Positions 1 through 7,388 are shown, counted from the stretch's first letter. The stretch: DNA of 7,978 nucleotides from CAMBDR01 sp046597185 (GCA_046597185.1 JBKJLF010000769.1:1-7978); one strand, 5' to 3'. Program-made: numbers and translations. The notes: generated by a model not told the origin, from the letters alone.

Positions 1-35
1 GAAAAACATCAACACAAAACACCCCACCACCCAAT

Positions 36-710
36 TTAAGAATTGAGCAAAGCGCGCCCGGCTGGCGAAGCCGGATCAGGCGCAAATGAATCGATCACCG
101 CCACGCCATAATCGGTATCGACGTTATCAATCCGAAAGCGCACCTTGGCCGAACCGCCCATGCAGGCCACCACCGTTTCTATGCTGTTGCCATGGTCAAC
201 TTCTTTCTCTGACCAATCATAAAAATAATCGGCCTTGGATGCCCCATACGCCTTGGCCAAGGCTTACGCGCCCAGGATGATGGCGCGGTCTATCGAGGTG
301 GACGCCGCCACCGTTGTTTCGGTATAGGGTTAGGTGCTATCACCCGGATTAAAGTGAATCGCATAACGACTTAACCGCTTGATCAACATGCCGTTCCACA
401 TAATGGTTTCATAGGTATCAAACAAGGGATGCTTGCTGCCGCCCGTAGCGGTTTTGCGCTCAAACGCATATTTAACGGCTTCATTCCACTGCGTTTGCCC
501 GGTACGGCTCTTCAGGTACAACCATTGGCGTTCGGTCACGAACATGGCCCACATCGGCACGTTCCAGGTGGCGTCGTCACCCTTGATTTTGATGGGCGCA
601 AGCGGCACCGACGATTCGCGCAGCGAGGAAACGATGCGGTCAATGCCTTGCAAGGTGAGCGCGGCGTTGCTGCAATATCCCTTGGCGACGTGGCGTCGTT
701 GGCGTTAAAA
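36..710 (-). pseudogene. Decayed phage major capsid protein gene (N4-gp56/DUF4043 type), 5'-truncated
   Basis: Read on the minus strand, three open pieces join into one protein. About 710-669 gives FNANDATSPRDIA. About 668-333 gives NAALTLQGIDRIVSSLRESS through PMWAMFVTERQWLYLKS, HPLFDTYETIMWNGMLIKR and AIHFNPGDST. 329-39 gives YTETTVAASTSIDRAIILGA, then LAKAYGASKADYFYDWSEKE, HGNSIETVVACMGGSAKVRF and VDTDYGVAVIDS, with its stop at 36-38. The order of motifs (MFVT/PRQW..LK, HPLF...MWNGM.I, R.I.LGAQA, DYGN-like, G..K..F, DYG.I.VD) is what I recall of N4-gp56/DUF4043 capsid proteins. The frame is broken by a probable 1-base deletion near 669 and by TAA codons at 332-330 and 266-264; the second sits where the family has Gln in LGAQA, so CAA to TAA is likely. 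The N-terminal half is missing and no other phage gene is present. Family assignment is from memory of motifs. Confidence 0.7.
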
Positions 711-848
711 ATAAACTACCCAATCGATGGAATATTGCACGCCACGCGCCCAAGGTGGAACAAACTCTACACCAAACGAATCGCCAATCCAATCGCTCCT
801 TCGTTTGACGAAAGGCTTGCAAGCGCCAAACAAAATGCTGGCGACTGA
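705..848 (-). other. Short open stretch, possible second gene relic
   Basis: A minus-strand frame is open from a TGA at 849-851 down to a TAA at 705-707. It reads SVASILFGACKPFVKRRSDW followed by IGDSFGVEFVPPWARG and VQYSIDWVVYF. The spacing of charged, Gly, Pro-Trp and Ser-x-Asp residues loosely recalls a strand-turn segment of a TonB-dependent receptor barrel, but this is only a resemblance. It abuts the capsid relic and runs in the same frame as the relic's main portion, so it may be foreign DNA joined during decay. No start codon or ribosome binding site is visible. From 849 to 1077 I see nothing beyond the candidate mutS promoter. Confidence 0.2.
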
Positions 849-993
849 TCATTAAAACAAGTGCATTCCCCCGTCCGCCAATCATAATCCCGCCTGAAAG
901 CAATCAAGGGTGCAGGATCAGGCGGGCAACCCCTGCACCAAACAACATTTTCCCACTCTTTTTACTGCGCCAACACTGATTCACAACGCAATT

Positions 994-1024
994 TTGACCA
1001 CCGCCCCCGCGCTTGGCGTAAAAT
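994..1024 (+). promoter_or_regulatory. Putative sigma70 promoter of mutS
   Basis: TTGACC at 994-999 matches a -35 box and TAAAAT at 1019-1024 a -10 box. The 19-base spacer is longer than the preferred 17, so the -10 is the firmer element. It lies about 50 bases before the mutS ATG and would give a leader of roughly 47 nt. Confidence 0.35.
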
Positions 1025-1077
1025 ACGTGCTACGAACCTATCCCAAGCACCTCACAACCATCCTGTTATCACCATCC

Positions 1078-3789
1078 ATGACCGCCGAATCCCGCGCCAG
1101 CAGCATCGTCAACAGCCCTGCTTTTGAAAAAAATACGCCCATGATGCAGCAGTATCTCCGCATCAAGCAGAATTTCCCCACCACACTGGTGTTTTACCGC
1201 ATGGGTGATTTTTATGAAGTTTTTTTTGAAGACGCCGAAAAATCCTCACGTCTACTGGGCATTACCTTAACCCAGCGCGGTGCCAGCAATGGCATCCCGA
1301 TCAAAATGGCGGGCGTGCCGTTTCATTCGCTCGATGGCTATCTGGCCAAACTGGTGAAACTGGGTGAATCCGTCGCCATTTGCGAACAAATTGGCGACCC
1401 CGCTACCAGCAAAGGCCCGGTTGAGCGCAAAGTGGTGCGCGTGGTCACCCCCGGCACCCTCACCGATTCCGATCTCTTACCCGAAAAGTCCGACCGCCCC
1501 TTGCTCGCGCTGTGCGTCGTGCCGCAAAAAAAGCAAACCCTGCTCGGCCTTGCTTGGCTGTCCCTGGCCAGCGGCAGCTTGCGCCTGATGGAACTGGCGG
1601 TCGATAGCAAAAATCTGGAAACCCGCCTGCAACAGGAACTGGAACGTATCGCCCCGGCTGAAATTTTACGCGCCGACAGCCAAATCGTCACCAGCCCCGA
1701 GCGCAGCATTATGCAAAGCGTGCCGGACTGGCATTTTGATATTGATGCCGGTAAAACTGCCTTGCAAGAGCAACTCGGTGTCGCCTCCTTGGCTGGCTTT
1801 GCCGCCGAAGCACTCAGCGCCGCCTGCGGTGCCGCCGGTGCCCTGCTGCGCTATGCCCAATCAACCCAGGGCAAGGGTTTACAACATGTGCGCGGCTTGC
1901 AGGTGGAAACCGAACAAGCTTTTATCGGCATCGATGGTGCCACCCGGCGCAATCTGGAACTGACCGAAACCTTGCGCGGGCAAGAATCGCCGACCCTGTT
2001 TTCTTTGCTTGACCACTGCCGCACCGCCATGGGTTCGCGTATGCTGCGCCACTGGCTGCATCACGCGCACCGTGCGCAAAGCGTGGCACAGGCGCGCCAC
2101 CGCGCTATCGATACGCTGTTGTGCGCCGATGATGCCTGCGCCAGCTTTGCCGCCAGCTTAAGCCAGATTGCCGACCTGGAGCGCATCAGCACCCGCATTG
2201 CGCTCTTGTCCGCCCGCCCGCGTGACCTGGCCAGCATGCGCGCAGGCTTGCAGCAACTTCCCGCCCTGCAAGAAGAATTGGCGCGCTGCACCTTGGCCGA
2301 TAGCCAGCTGTTGCAAACGCTACAGCAAGAACTGACCCCGCCCGCAGGCTGCCAGGATTTATTGCAACGCGCCATCATGGCCGAACCCGCAGCCCTGGTG
2401 CGCGAGGGCGGCGTGATCGCCCAAGGTTATGATACCGAACTGGACGAATTGCGCGGCCTCTCGGAAAACGCCGGGCAATATCTGCTCGACCTGGAAACCC
2501 GCGAGCGCGCCCGCACCGGCATCGCCAATTTGCGGGTGGAATACAATAAAGTGCATGGCTTTTATATCGAAGTCACGCACGGCCAAACCGATAAAGTGCC
2601 GGACGACTATCGCCGCCGCCAAACCCTGAAAAACGCCGAACGCTATATCACGCCCGAACTCAAAGCCTTTGAAGATAAAGCCCTGTCCGCGCAAGACCGC
2701 GCGCTGGCGCGCGAAAAAATGCTGTACGACGCCTTATTGCTGGCACTGGCCCCGTTTATCGGGCAATTGCAAATTGTGGCACAGGCGATTGCGCAACTCG
2801 ATACCCTGGTCGCGCTGGCCAACCATGCCCAGCGCAACCAGTGGGTGGAGCCGAAATTGGTGGATTATTGCGCTCTCGAAATCGAACAAGGGCGACATCC
2901 GGTGGTGGAAAAGCAAATCGAACGCTTTATCGCCAACGATTGTCACCTGGGCAGTGAACGCAAATTGCTCCTCATTACCGGCCCCAATATGGGCGGTAAA
3001 TCCACCTTCATGCGCCAAGTCGCCTTAATCACTTTGCTGGCCTATATCGGCAGCTACGTACCCGCGCAACGCGCTTGCATCGGCCCAATCGACCGCATCT
3101 TTACCCGCATCGGGGCGGCGGATGATTTGGCCGGTGGGCGCTCGACGTTTATGGTGGAAATGACGGAATCGGCCGCGATTTTAAACGGTGCCAGCGCCCA
3201 ATCGCTGGTATTGATGGATGAAGTCGGGCGCGGCACGTCCACCTTCGACGGCCTCGCGCTGGCCTGGGCGATTGCGCGCCACCTGATCGATGTGACCCAA
3301 AGCTTTACCCTGTTTGCCACCCATTATTTTGAACTCACGCAATTGCCCGAGAGCCACCCAAGCGCCGCCAATGTGCATTTATCGGCGGTGGAACATAAAG
3401 ATAACATCGTCTTTTTGCATGCCGTGCAAGACGGCCCGGCTTCGCAAAGCTATGGCTTGCAAGTGGCGCAATTGGCGGGCGTGCCGAATAACGTGATTCG
3501 CGCCGCACGCAAACATTTGGCCACGCTCGAAGCGCAAGCCCTGCATAGTACGCCGCAACTGGATTTGTTTGCCAGCCCCGCGCCAGACTACAGCGCGAGC
3601 TACAATGCTGACCACAACGCCGATGAGCATGCCAGCCACATCTCAGCCCCCGACCCGCGCCTGTCAGCATGGCAAGAAACCATGGACGCTCTCGATGCGA
3701 TTGACCCGGACGCGCTCAGCCCGCGCGAAGCCCTGGCACAACTCTACCAACTCAAACAATTGGCCCTGGCCGCATCCAAGCCCAAATAA
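1078..3789 (+). CDS. mutS: DNA mismatch repair protein MutS
   Basis: MutS recognises base mismatches and small loops after replication and, with ATP, recruits MutL to start strand-directed repair in the cytoplasm. The 903-residue product is complete (E. coli MutS is 853). It opens with the mismatch-reading motif FYRMGDFYE, with Phe45 and Glu47 as the wedge pair. The C-terminal ATPase has Walker A GPNMGGKST at 635-643 (Lys641), Walker B LMDEVGRGTST with Asp714/Glu715, and His749 in FATHYFEL. A helix-turn-helix-like PNNVIRAARKHLATLE and the terminal DPDALSPREALAQLYQLK match the dimer and tetramer regions. The ATG at 1078 is chosen because the family's N-terminus is short before TPMMQQYLRIK; the frame stays open to a GTG at 910, but that extension looks unlike MutS and overlaps the putative promoter. 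No clear Shine-Dalgarno precedes the ATG. The next gene starts 4 bases after the stop. Confidence 0.97.
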   Translation: MTAESRASSIVNSPAFEKNTPMMQQYLRIKQNFPTTLVFYRMGDFYEVFFEDAEKSSRLLGITLTQRGASNGIPIKMAGVPFHSLDGYLAKLVKLGESVAICEQIGDPATSKGPVERKVVRVVTPGTLTDSDLLPEKSDRPLLALCVVPQKKQTLLGLAWLSLASGSLRLMELAVDSKNLETRLQQELERIAPAEILRADSQIVTSPERSIMQSVPDWHFDIDAGKTALQEQLGVASLAGFAAEALSAACGAAGALLRYAQSTQGKGLQHVRGLQVETEQAFIGIDGATRRNLELTETLRGQESPTLFSLLDHCRTAMGSRMLRHWLHHAHRAQSVAQARHRAIDTLLCADDACASFAASLSQIADLERISTRIALLSARPRDLASMRAGLQQLPALQEELARCTLADSQLLQTLQQELTPPAGCQDLLQRAIMAEPAALVREGGVIAQGYDTELDELRGLSENAGQYLLDLETRERARTGIANLRVEYNKVHGFYIEVTHGQTDKVPDDYRRRQTLKNAERYITPELKAFEDKALSAQDRALAREKMLYDALLLALAPFIGQLQIVAQAIAQLDTLVALANHAQRNQWVEPKLVDYCALEIEQGRHPVVEKQIERFIANDCHLGSERKLLLITGPNMGGKSTFMRQVALITLLAYIGSYVPAQRACIGPIDRIFTRIGAADDLAGGRSTFMVEMTESAAILNGASAQSLVLMDEVGRGTSTFDGLALAWAIARHLIDVTQSFTLFATHYFELTQLPESHPSAANVHLSAVEHKDNIVFLHAVQDGPASQSYGLQVAQLAGVPNNVIRAARKHLATLEAQALHSTPQLDLFASPAPDYSASYNADHNADEHASHISAPDPRLSAWQETMDALDAIDPDALSPREALAQLYQLKQLALAASKPK

Positions 3790-3793
3790 GCCC

Positions 3794-4657
3794 ATGAAAC
3801 TGCCTACCCGTTTATTTGCGATCAGCGCCAGCCTGGCTTTGGCTTGGGCGGCCAGCATGGCCACAGCCGCACCCCTGCACTTTGGCGTGCTCAGCCACGC
3901 CCAGGACTTGAGCGCCGAATTGGCAGAGCATCATAACGACAATCTCGCCTTTATTATTGTGGGCGGCCTGAAAACCAAGCGTGAAGCGTGTGATCAAGAC
4001 TTGTATCTGCAACGCAAAAACGCGCTCGATACCAGCGAACATAGCGTGATTAGCTCGCTCGCTGCCAGTGACTGGGCCTTTTGCCCCGATTCAAGTTCGC
4101 TCAATCAATTGCGCGAACTGTTGTTTGACACTGATTTTTCACTCGGTGCCAGTAAATTACCATTGACCCGTTTATCGGCCAATCGCAAATTTAATCGCTA
4201 CACAGAAAATGCGCGCTGGGAACTGGACGGCATCCTGTTTGCCACCCTCCACCTGCCCGCCAATAATAACCACTACCTGCCGGAGGCGGGGCGCAATGGT
4301 GAATTCGAAGATCGCCTGGTCGCCAACCGCACTTGGTTGCAACGCCTGTTCACCCTGGCGCAACAAAAAAAGCTACGCCATATCGTCTTGTTTAGTGATG
4401 GCAATCTATGGCAGGTACACGGCAAACCCAAGCGCGATGGCTTTGTCGAAGTGCGCAATCAAATTACCCAATTGAGCGGTAAATTGGTTGGCAAATTATT
4501 GTTGGTTGATCAATTTCCAGAGCAAAGCGCCAACACCATACAATGGCGCGGCAACATCGGCCATATCAGCTTGTCGCCGGGTTGGCACGAGTTTCGGGCC
4601 AATTCCAATCAGGCCGCGCCATTTGCGCTCAAAAAAAATAAGACGGCAAACCCATAA
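3794..4657 (+). CDS. Exported metallophosphatase-like protein, probable pseudoenzyme
   Basis: The 287-residue product starts with a signal peptide: KLPTR, a hydrophobic stretch at 7-22, and ATA/AP for cleavage after about Ala25. The periplasm is therefore the likely location. The mature part follows the strand order of calcineurin-like phosphoesterases: LHFGVLSH (28-35), LAFIIVGGLK (51-60), SLAASDW (88-94), GILFATLHLPANNNHY (146-161), HIVLFSDGNLW (196-206). Where active members carry D-x-H, GD, GNH(D/E) and H-x-H, this protein has VLSH, GG, AAS and no His pair, so metal catalysis looks unlikely. Cys66 and Cys97 could form a disulfide. The segment AGRNGEFEDRLVANRTWL (165-182) resembles a conserved stretch I recall from betaproteobacterial homologues encoded near mutS. 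The ATG lies 4 bases after mutS, so it is probably co-transcribed, though no good ribosome binding site is seen. Fold assignment is inference. Confidence 0.7.
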   Translation: MKLPTRLFAISASLALAWAASMATAAPLHFGVLSHAQDLSAELAEHHNDNLAFIIVGGLKTKREACDQDLYLQRKNALDTSEHSVISSLAASDWAFCPDSSSLNQLRELLFDTDFSLGASKLPLTRLSANRKFNRYTENARWELDGILFATLHLPANNNHYLPEAGRNGEFEDRLVANRTWLQRLFTLAQQKKLRHIVLFSDGNLWQVHGKPKRDGFVEVRNQITQLSGKLVGKLLLVDQFPEQSANTIQWRGNIGHISLSPGWHEFRANSNQAAPFALKKNKTANP

Positions 4658-4706
4658 GCAATATAAGCCATGCCCAAGTTTGCTGCCTTATTGATATTTG
4701 TTCAGA

Positions 4707-5252
4707 TTAATGTAGTGGATGGCTGCGATATTCGTCGCCGCCTTCTTCATCTTCGTCTTCATCGTCATAATCATGGCCGTGTGGGCCGTGTACATGCTCA
4801 TGTTCGATTTCTTCTTCCGTCGCAGCACGCACTTCGGTGACATTCAGAGCAAAACGTAGCGCATGACCTGCCAAAGGATGATTGCCGTCAAGCACCACTT
4901 TGTCGTCAGCGATATCGGTGACGGTAAAAATCATGGCGTCGTCTTCATCGTCGCTGCCATCAGGCATACCTTCAAATTGCATACCGACTTCAAGCGGTGT
5001 GGGCAGGCGGTTACGCGGCTCCACTTTCACCAGGCTCGAATCATATTCGCCAAAAGCATCTTCAGGTTCGACTTGAATTTCAATCGAATAACCCGCTTCT
5101 TTGCCTTCCAGCGCTTCTTCAATTTTTGGCAAAGTGTTTTCATAGCCACCGTGCAAATAAACCATAGGCTCGCGGCCATCTTCGATCAGCACACCTTGAG
5201 CATCGGAGAGTTTGTATTGCACCGTTACTACCGTGTTTTTGGCAATCTTCAT
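4707..5252 (-). CDS. slyD: FKBP-type peptidyl-prolyl cis-trans isomerase SlyD
   Basis: SlyD catalyses prolyl cis-trans isomerisation, acts as a folding chaperone, and in enterobacteria hands nickel to hydrogenase. The 181-residue product has the SlyD layout. The split FKBP domain begins MKIAKNTVVTVQYKLSDAQG, with YLHGGYENTLPKIEEALEG at 32-50 and LDGNHPLAGHALRFALNV at 121-138. Between them lies the insert-in-flap chaperone domain (about 69-120), with an acidic stretch DGSDDEDD at 98-105. The tail after 146 is His/Asp/Glu-rich (EHEHVHGPHGHDYDDEDEDE), a likely metal-binding region. The frame is open upstream to 5384, but AAGGAAG at 5263-5257, four bases before the ATG, and family alignment fix the start at 5252. 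It converges with the upstream gene (49-bp gap, no clear terminator) and diverges from roxA. A nickel role is not shown by the sequence. Confidence 0.93.
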   Translation of the reverse strand: MKIAKNTVVTVQYKLSDAQGVLIEDGREPMVYLHGGYENTLPKIEEALEGKEAGYSIEIQVEPEDAFGEYDSSLVKVEPRNRLPTPLEVGMQFEGMPDGSDDEDDAMIFTVTDIADDKVVLDGNHPLAGHALRFALNVTEVRAATEEEIEHEHVHGPHGHDYDDEDEDEEGGDEYRSHPLH

Positions 5253-5280
5253 ATTACTTCCTTTCATTAAATTCGCCCCC

Positions 5281-5310
5281 ATTATACCTGCCACAAGTGG
5301 CGACACCCAA
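5281..5310 (-). promoter_or_regulatory. Putative sigma70 promoter of slyD with spacer dyad
   Basis: On the minus strand a perfect TATAAT (5286-5281) follows TTGGGT (5310-5305) at an 18-base spacing. The predicted start is near 5274, giving a leader of about 22 nt that carries the ribosome binding site. The spacer contains the dyad GCCAC-TT-GTGGC (5301-5290). Confidence 0.6.
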
Positions 5311-5403
5311 CCCCGCCGTGAAATTTTCAACAATAAGCCCTGTAATGCAGGTACATCATGAAAAAGCTGACGTTCTAATACCACCGATAGCCGCCCGATT
5401 GGT

Positions 5404-5409
5404 TATAAT
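5404..5409 (+). promoter_or_regulatory. Putative -10 box of roxA, adjoining the start codon
   Basis: A perfect TATAAT at 5404-5409 precedes the roxA ATG (5416). The -35 position (about 5381-5386, CCACCG) matches poorly. If this box is used, transcription starts at or within a base or two of the ATG, giving an essentially leaderless mRNA. Confidence 0.45.
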
Positions 5410-5415
5410 GTGGAC

Positions 5416-6612
5416 ATGAAAAAACCCGACCTCCCCTTGCTTGGTGGCATTAGCGTCACCGAATTCCTGAATGATTATTGGCATAAGAAGCCGCTATTAA
5501 TCCGTCAGGCCATTCCCGGCATGCGCGCCATTTTGAGCCGCGCCACCCTGTTTAAACTGGCCAGCCAGGATTTGGTGGAAAGCCGCTTACTGGTACACGA
5601 TCTCGCTGCACAAACACCGGGATCCGCTTCATGGCAGATGCAAAACGGCCCGTTTCAGCTCGCCACGACCGACAGCAAGCCCAACCCTGCACTGTCCGCC
5701 CTGCCCACCCTGCCCCCACTTAGCCAAAAAGCCTGGACCCTGTTGGTGCAAGGTGTGAATTTGCACAACGACGAGGCCGACGCGCTGTTGCGCCAATTTC
5801 GTTTTTTACCCGATGCACGGCTGGATGATTTAATGATCAGCTATGCCACCGAGGGTGGCGGGGTTGGCCCGCATTTTGATTCATATGACGTATTTTTGCT
5901 ACAGGCACACGGCCAACGGCGCTGGCGCATCGGCGCGCAAAAAGATTTATCGCTGCTGCCAGACATGCCTTTAAAAATCCTGGCCGACTTCCGCCCGGAT
6001 CAAGAATTTGTGGTTGAACCGGGTGACATGCTCTACCTGCCACCCCATTATGCGCATGATGGCGTGGCCTTGGGCGAGTGCATGACGTATTCCATCGGCT
6101 TTCGCGCCCCCTCCTACCAGGAATTGGGCGAAGCGTTTTTACAGTTTATGGCAGATTCCATCGATTTACCCGGCCGCTATGCCGATCCCGACCTGAGCGT
6201 GTCCAACCATCCGGCAGAAATCAGTAGCGACATGCTGCAAAAAATCAGTGCCGAACTAAATAAAGTGCAATTTGATGAAGATGATATCCTGACATTTTTG
6301 GGCTCCTATCTATCCGAACCCAAAGCCTTGGTCAGTTTTACCCCGCCCGGCAAGGTGATGAGTCCAAGTCAATTTGCCAAAGCGGCAGCCGAGCGCGGCG
6401 TACAGTTATCACGCAAAACCAGCATGTTGTACCATCGAAGCGATGTATTTATCAATGGCGAAGCCCTGACCATGCGCCGTGCCGACAAACCCGCATTAAG
6501 CCTTCTTGCCAATGGTCGCGCTCTCACGGGCCAACAAGTGGCTGGCGCGAGCGAAGATGTGGCACAGGCACTGTACACCTGGTATCAGGATGGTTGGTTA
6601 AGCCTCACTTGA
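5416..6612 (+). CDS. roxA: Ribosomal oxygenase RoxA/YcfD: 50S protein L16 arginine 3-hydroxylase
   Basis: RoxA is a JmjC/cupin-fold Fe(II)- and 2-oxoglutarate-dependent oxygenase that in E. coli hydroxylates an arginine of ribosomal protein L16. The 398-residue product (E. coli YcfD is 373) aligns well by eye. The N-terminus has YWHKKPLLIRQAIPG. The core DDLMISYATEGGGVGPHFDS continues into YDVFLLQAHGQRRWRIG, with iron ligands His153 and Asp155. The third ligand is probably His214 in LPPHYAHDG (YcfD has H125, D127, H187). YSIGFRAPSYQEL follows, then the C-terminal dimerisation/winged-helix part with DVFINGE and a terminal YQDGWLSL. The ATG at 5416 is preferred to the in-frame GTG at 5410, which would fall immediately after the TATAAT box. 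No Shine-Dalgarno is visible before the ATG. The next gene begins 13 bases after the stop. Whether the substrate is L16 here is inferred from homology. Confidence 0.93.
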   Translation: MKKPDLPLLGGISVTEFLNDYWHKKPLLIRQAIPGMRAILSRATLFKLASQDLVESRLLVHDLAAQTPGSASWQMQNGPFQLATTDSKPNPALSALPTLPPLSQKAWTLLVQGVNLHNDEADALLRQFRFLPDARLDDLMISYATEGGGVGPHFDSYDVFLLQAHGQRRWRIGAQKDLSLLPDMPLKILADFRPDQEFVVEPGDMLYLPPHYAHDGVALGECMTYSIGFRAPSYQELGEAFLQFMADSIDLPGRYADPDLSVSNHPAEISSDMLQKISAELNKVQFDEDDILTFLGSYLSEPKALVSFTPPGKVMSPSQFAKAAAERGVQLSRKTSMLYHRSDVFINGEALTMRRADKPALSLLANGRALTGQQVAGASEDVAQALYTWYQDGWLSLT

Positions 6613-6625
6613 ACAGGAGAGAGTT

Positions 6626-7192
6626 ATGTCAAGTACCGAGCAACAATGGCAAAGCTTAATGCAACAAGCACCAACCGTCCAAGAGGCCGGCCAAGCTGTG
6701 CACCAGGAAACGCCAGTCAGCCAAACGCTATTTACCTTACCCAGTGAATTTGTACGCCTGCTGAATCAGTGCATCGGTCTTGCGCAGCATCAAATCCAAT
6801 TATTTGACCCCGACTTCACTCGCTGGGGTTTGGAGCATGCCGATATTTTTCAGGCTTTGCGTCATTTTTTGCTACTCGACAGAAAGAATCGCTTGCACCT
6901 GGCCATGCATCACACCCATTATCTGACCAATGAATGCCCGCACTTCATGCCATTTTTTACCGATTTCAACCACGCTATTGAATGCCGCATCACGCCACGC
7001 AATTTACGCCAAATCACCGATTCATTTTGCATCGCCGATGAAATCCACATTGTGCGGCGCTACCATTGCGATCATTTTCGTGGGGAAGCAGTATTTCATT
7101 CGAGTGAAGCCACACAAATTAGCAGCAAGCGCTTTGCCGAAATTTGGGTCGCGTCCGATATCGGCATTCATGCCAGTCGCCTCGGTTTGTAG
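6626..7192 (+). CDS. DUF7931-type protein of unknown function
   Basis: The 188-residue product has no signal peptide or membrane segment and is probably cytoplasmic. Residues 1-35 are Gln/Glu-rich and look variable. The rest resembles the betaproteobacterial DUF7931 group, which has a phospholipase D-like fold: IQLFDPDFTRWGLEHADIFQ, a run LRHFLLLDRKNRLHLAMHHT, ADEIHIVRRYHCDHFRGEA, and the ending FAEIWVASDIGIHASRLGL. No H-x-K-x4-D catalytic motif of active phospholipase D enzymes is present, so enzymatic activity is doubtful. A good ribosome binding site, AGGAGAG at 6615-6621, fixes the ATG at 6626. The gene follows roxA by 13 bases, so the two are probably one transcription unit; a link to ribosome modification is a guess from position. 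The family name is from memory of the C-terminal pattern. Confidence 0.75.
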   Translation: MSSTEQQWQSLMQQAPTVQEAGQAVHQETPVSQTLFTLPSEFVRLLNQCIGLAQHQIQLFDPDFTRWGLEHADIFQALRHFLLLDRKNRLHLAMHHTHYLTNECPHFMPFFTDFNHAIECRITPRNLRQITDSFCIADEIHIVRRYHCDHFRGEAVFHSSEATQISSKRFAEIWVASDIGIHASRLGL

Positions 7193-7251
7193 ATAAACAG
7201 GGATGAATGATTCACTTTAATCAGCACGCCATCAGGTAGCATGCCACATTG

Positions 7252-7269
7252 TTAGAAACATTTTTCTAA
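7252..7269 (+). terminator. AT-rich inverted repeat; weak terminator or operator
   Basis: TTAGAAA (7252-7258) and TTTCTAA (7263-7269) form a perfect 7-bp stem with loop CATT, 60 bases after the DUF7931 stop, followed by ATTTTCC. The stem is AT-rich and the T-tract is short, so it would be an inefficient terminator. It also covers the -35 region of the promoter at 7286-7294, so an operator role is equally possible. Confidence 0.3.
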
Positions 7270-7285
7270 ATTTTCCCCCGATTTG

Positions 7286-7294
7286 TGATATGAT
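7286..7294 (+). promoter_or_regulatory. Putative extended -10 promoter
   Basis: TG-A-TATGAT (7286-7294) matches an extended -10 element. The -35 region has no good match, which extended -10 promoters tolerate. The predicted start is near 7301, just before the nested hairpin at 7315-7370. Confidence 0.45.
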
Positions 7295-7300
7295 TCTGCC

Positions 7301-7373
7301 TTCCATGCTGGAGTAGCGGTGCTGATGCTTGTTTTAGTAACCGAAACTGAAACACTCAACAGCACGGGCTTTT
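7301..7373 (+). ncRNA. Candidate small structured RNA or leader element
   Basis: From the predicted start near 7301 the transcript can fold into a nested structure. An outer stem GTGCTG/CAGCAC (7319-7324 with 7360-7365) is extended by AGC/GCT (7315-7317 with 7368-7370). A symmetric 5x5 internal loop follows. The inner stem TGTTTTAGT/ACTGAAACA (7330-7338 with 7346-7354) has 9 pairs including one G-U, and the loop is AACCGAA. The structure ends in a short T-run (7370-7373), a weak terminator at best. No convincing ORF covers it. I do not recognise an established RNA family; it does not look like tRNA, tmRNA or 6S RNA. The structure was found by eye only. Confidence 0.3.
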
Positions 7374-7388
7374 ATGTAACAACGCATA

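Noticed and set aside
36..332. Programmed stop readthrough or stop-codon recoding in the capsid gene
   Set aside because: A frameshift and a missing N-terminal half accompany the two TAA codons, so ordinary decay is the simpler reading.
429..848. Plus-strand open frame opposite the capsid relic
   Set aside because: Its translation has no family resemblance, and the minus strand carries the recognisable motifs.
910..1077. An in-frame upstream GTG start for mutS at 910, adding 56 residues
   Set aside because: The extra residues do not resemble MutS N-termini, and the segment contains the likely promoter (994-1024).
4658..4706. Bidirectional terminator between the convergent genes
   Set aside because: Only an imperfect CAATATAAG/CTTATTG pairing with a bulge and a long loop is seen, without a T-tract.
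5253..5384. N-terminal extension of SlyD starting at 5384
   Set aside because: The start at 5252 has a strong ribosome binding site and the family N-terminus; the extension covers the slyD promoter.
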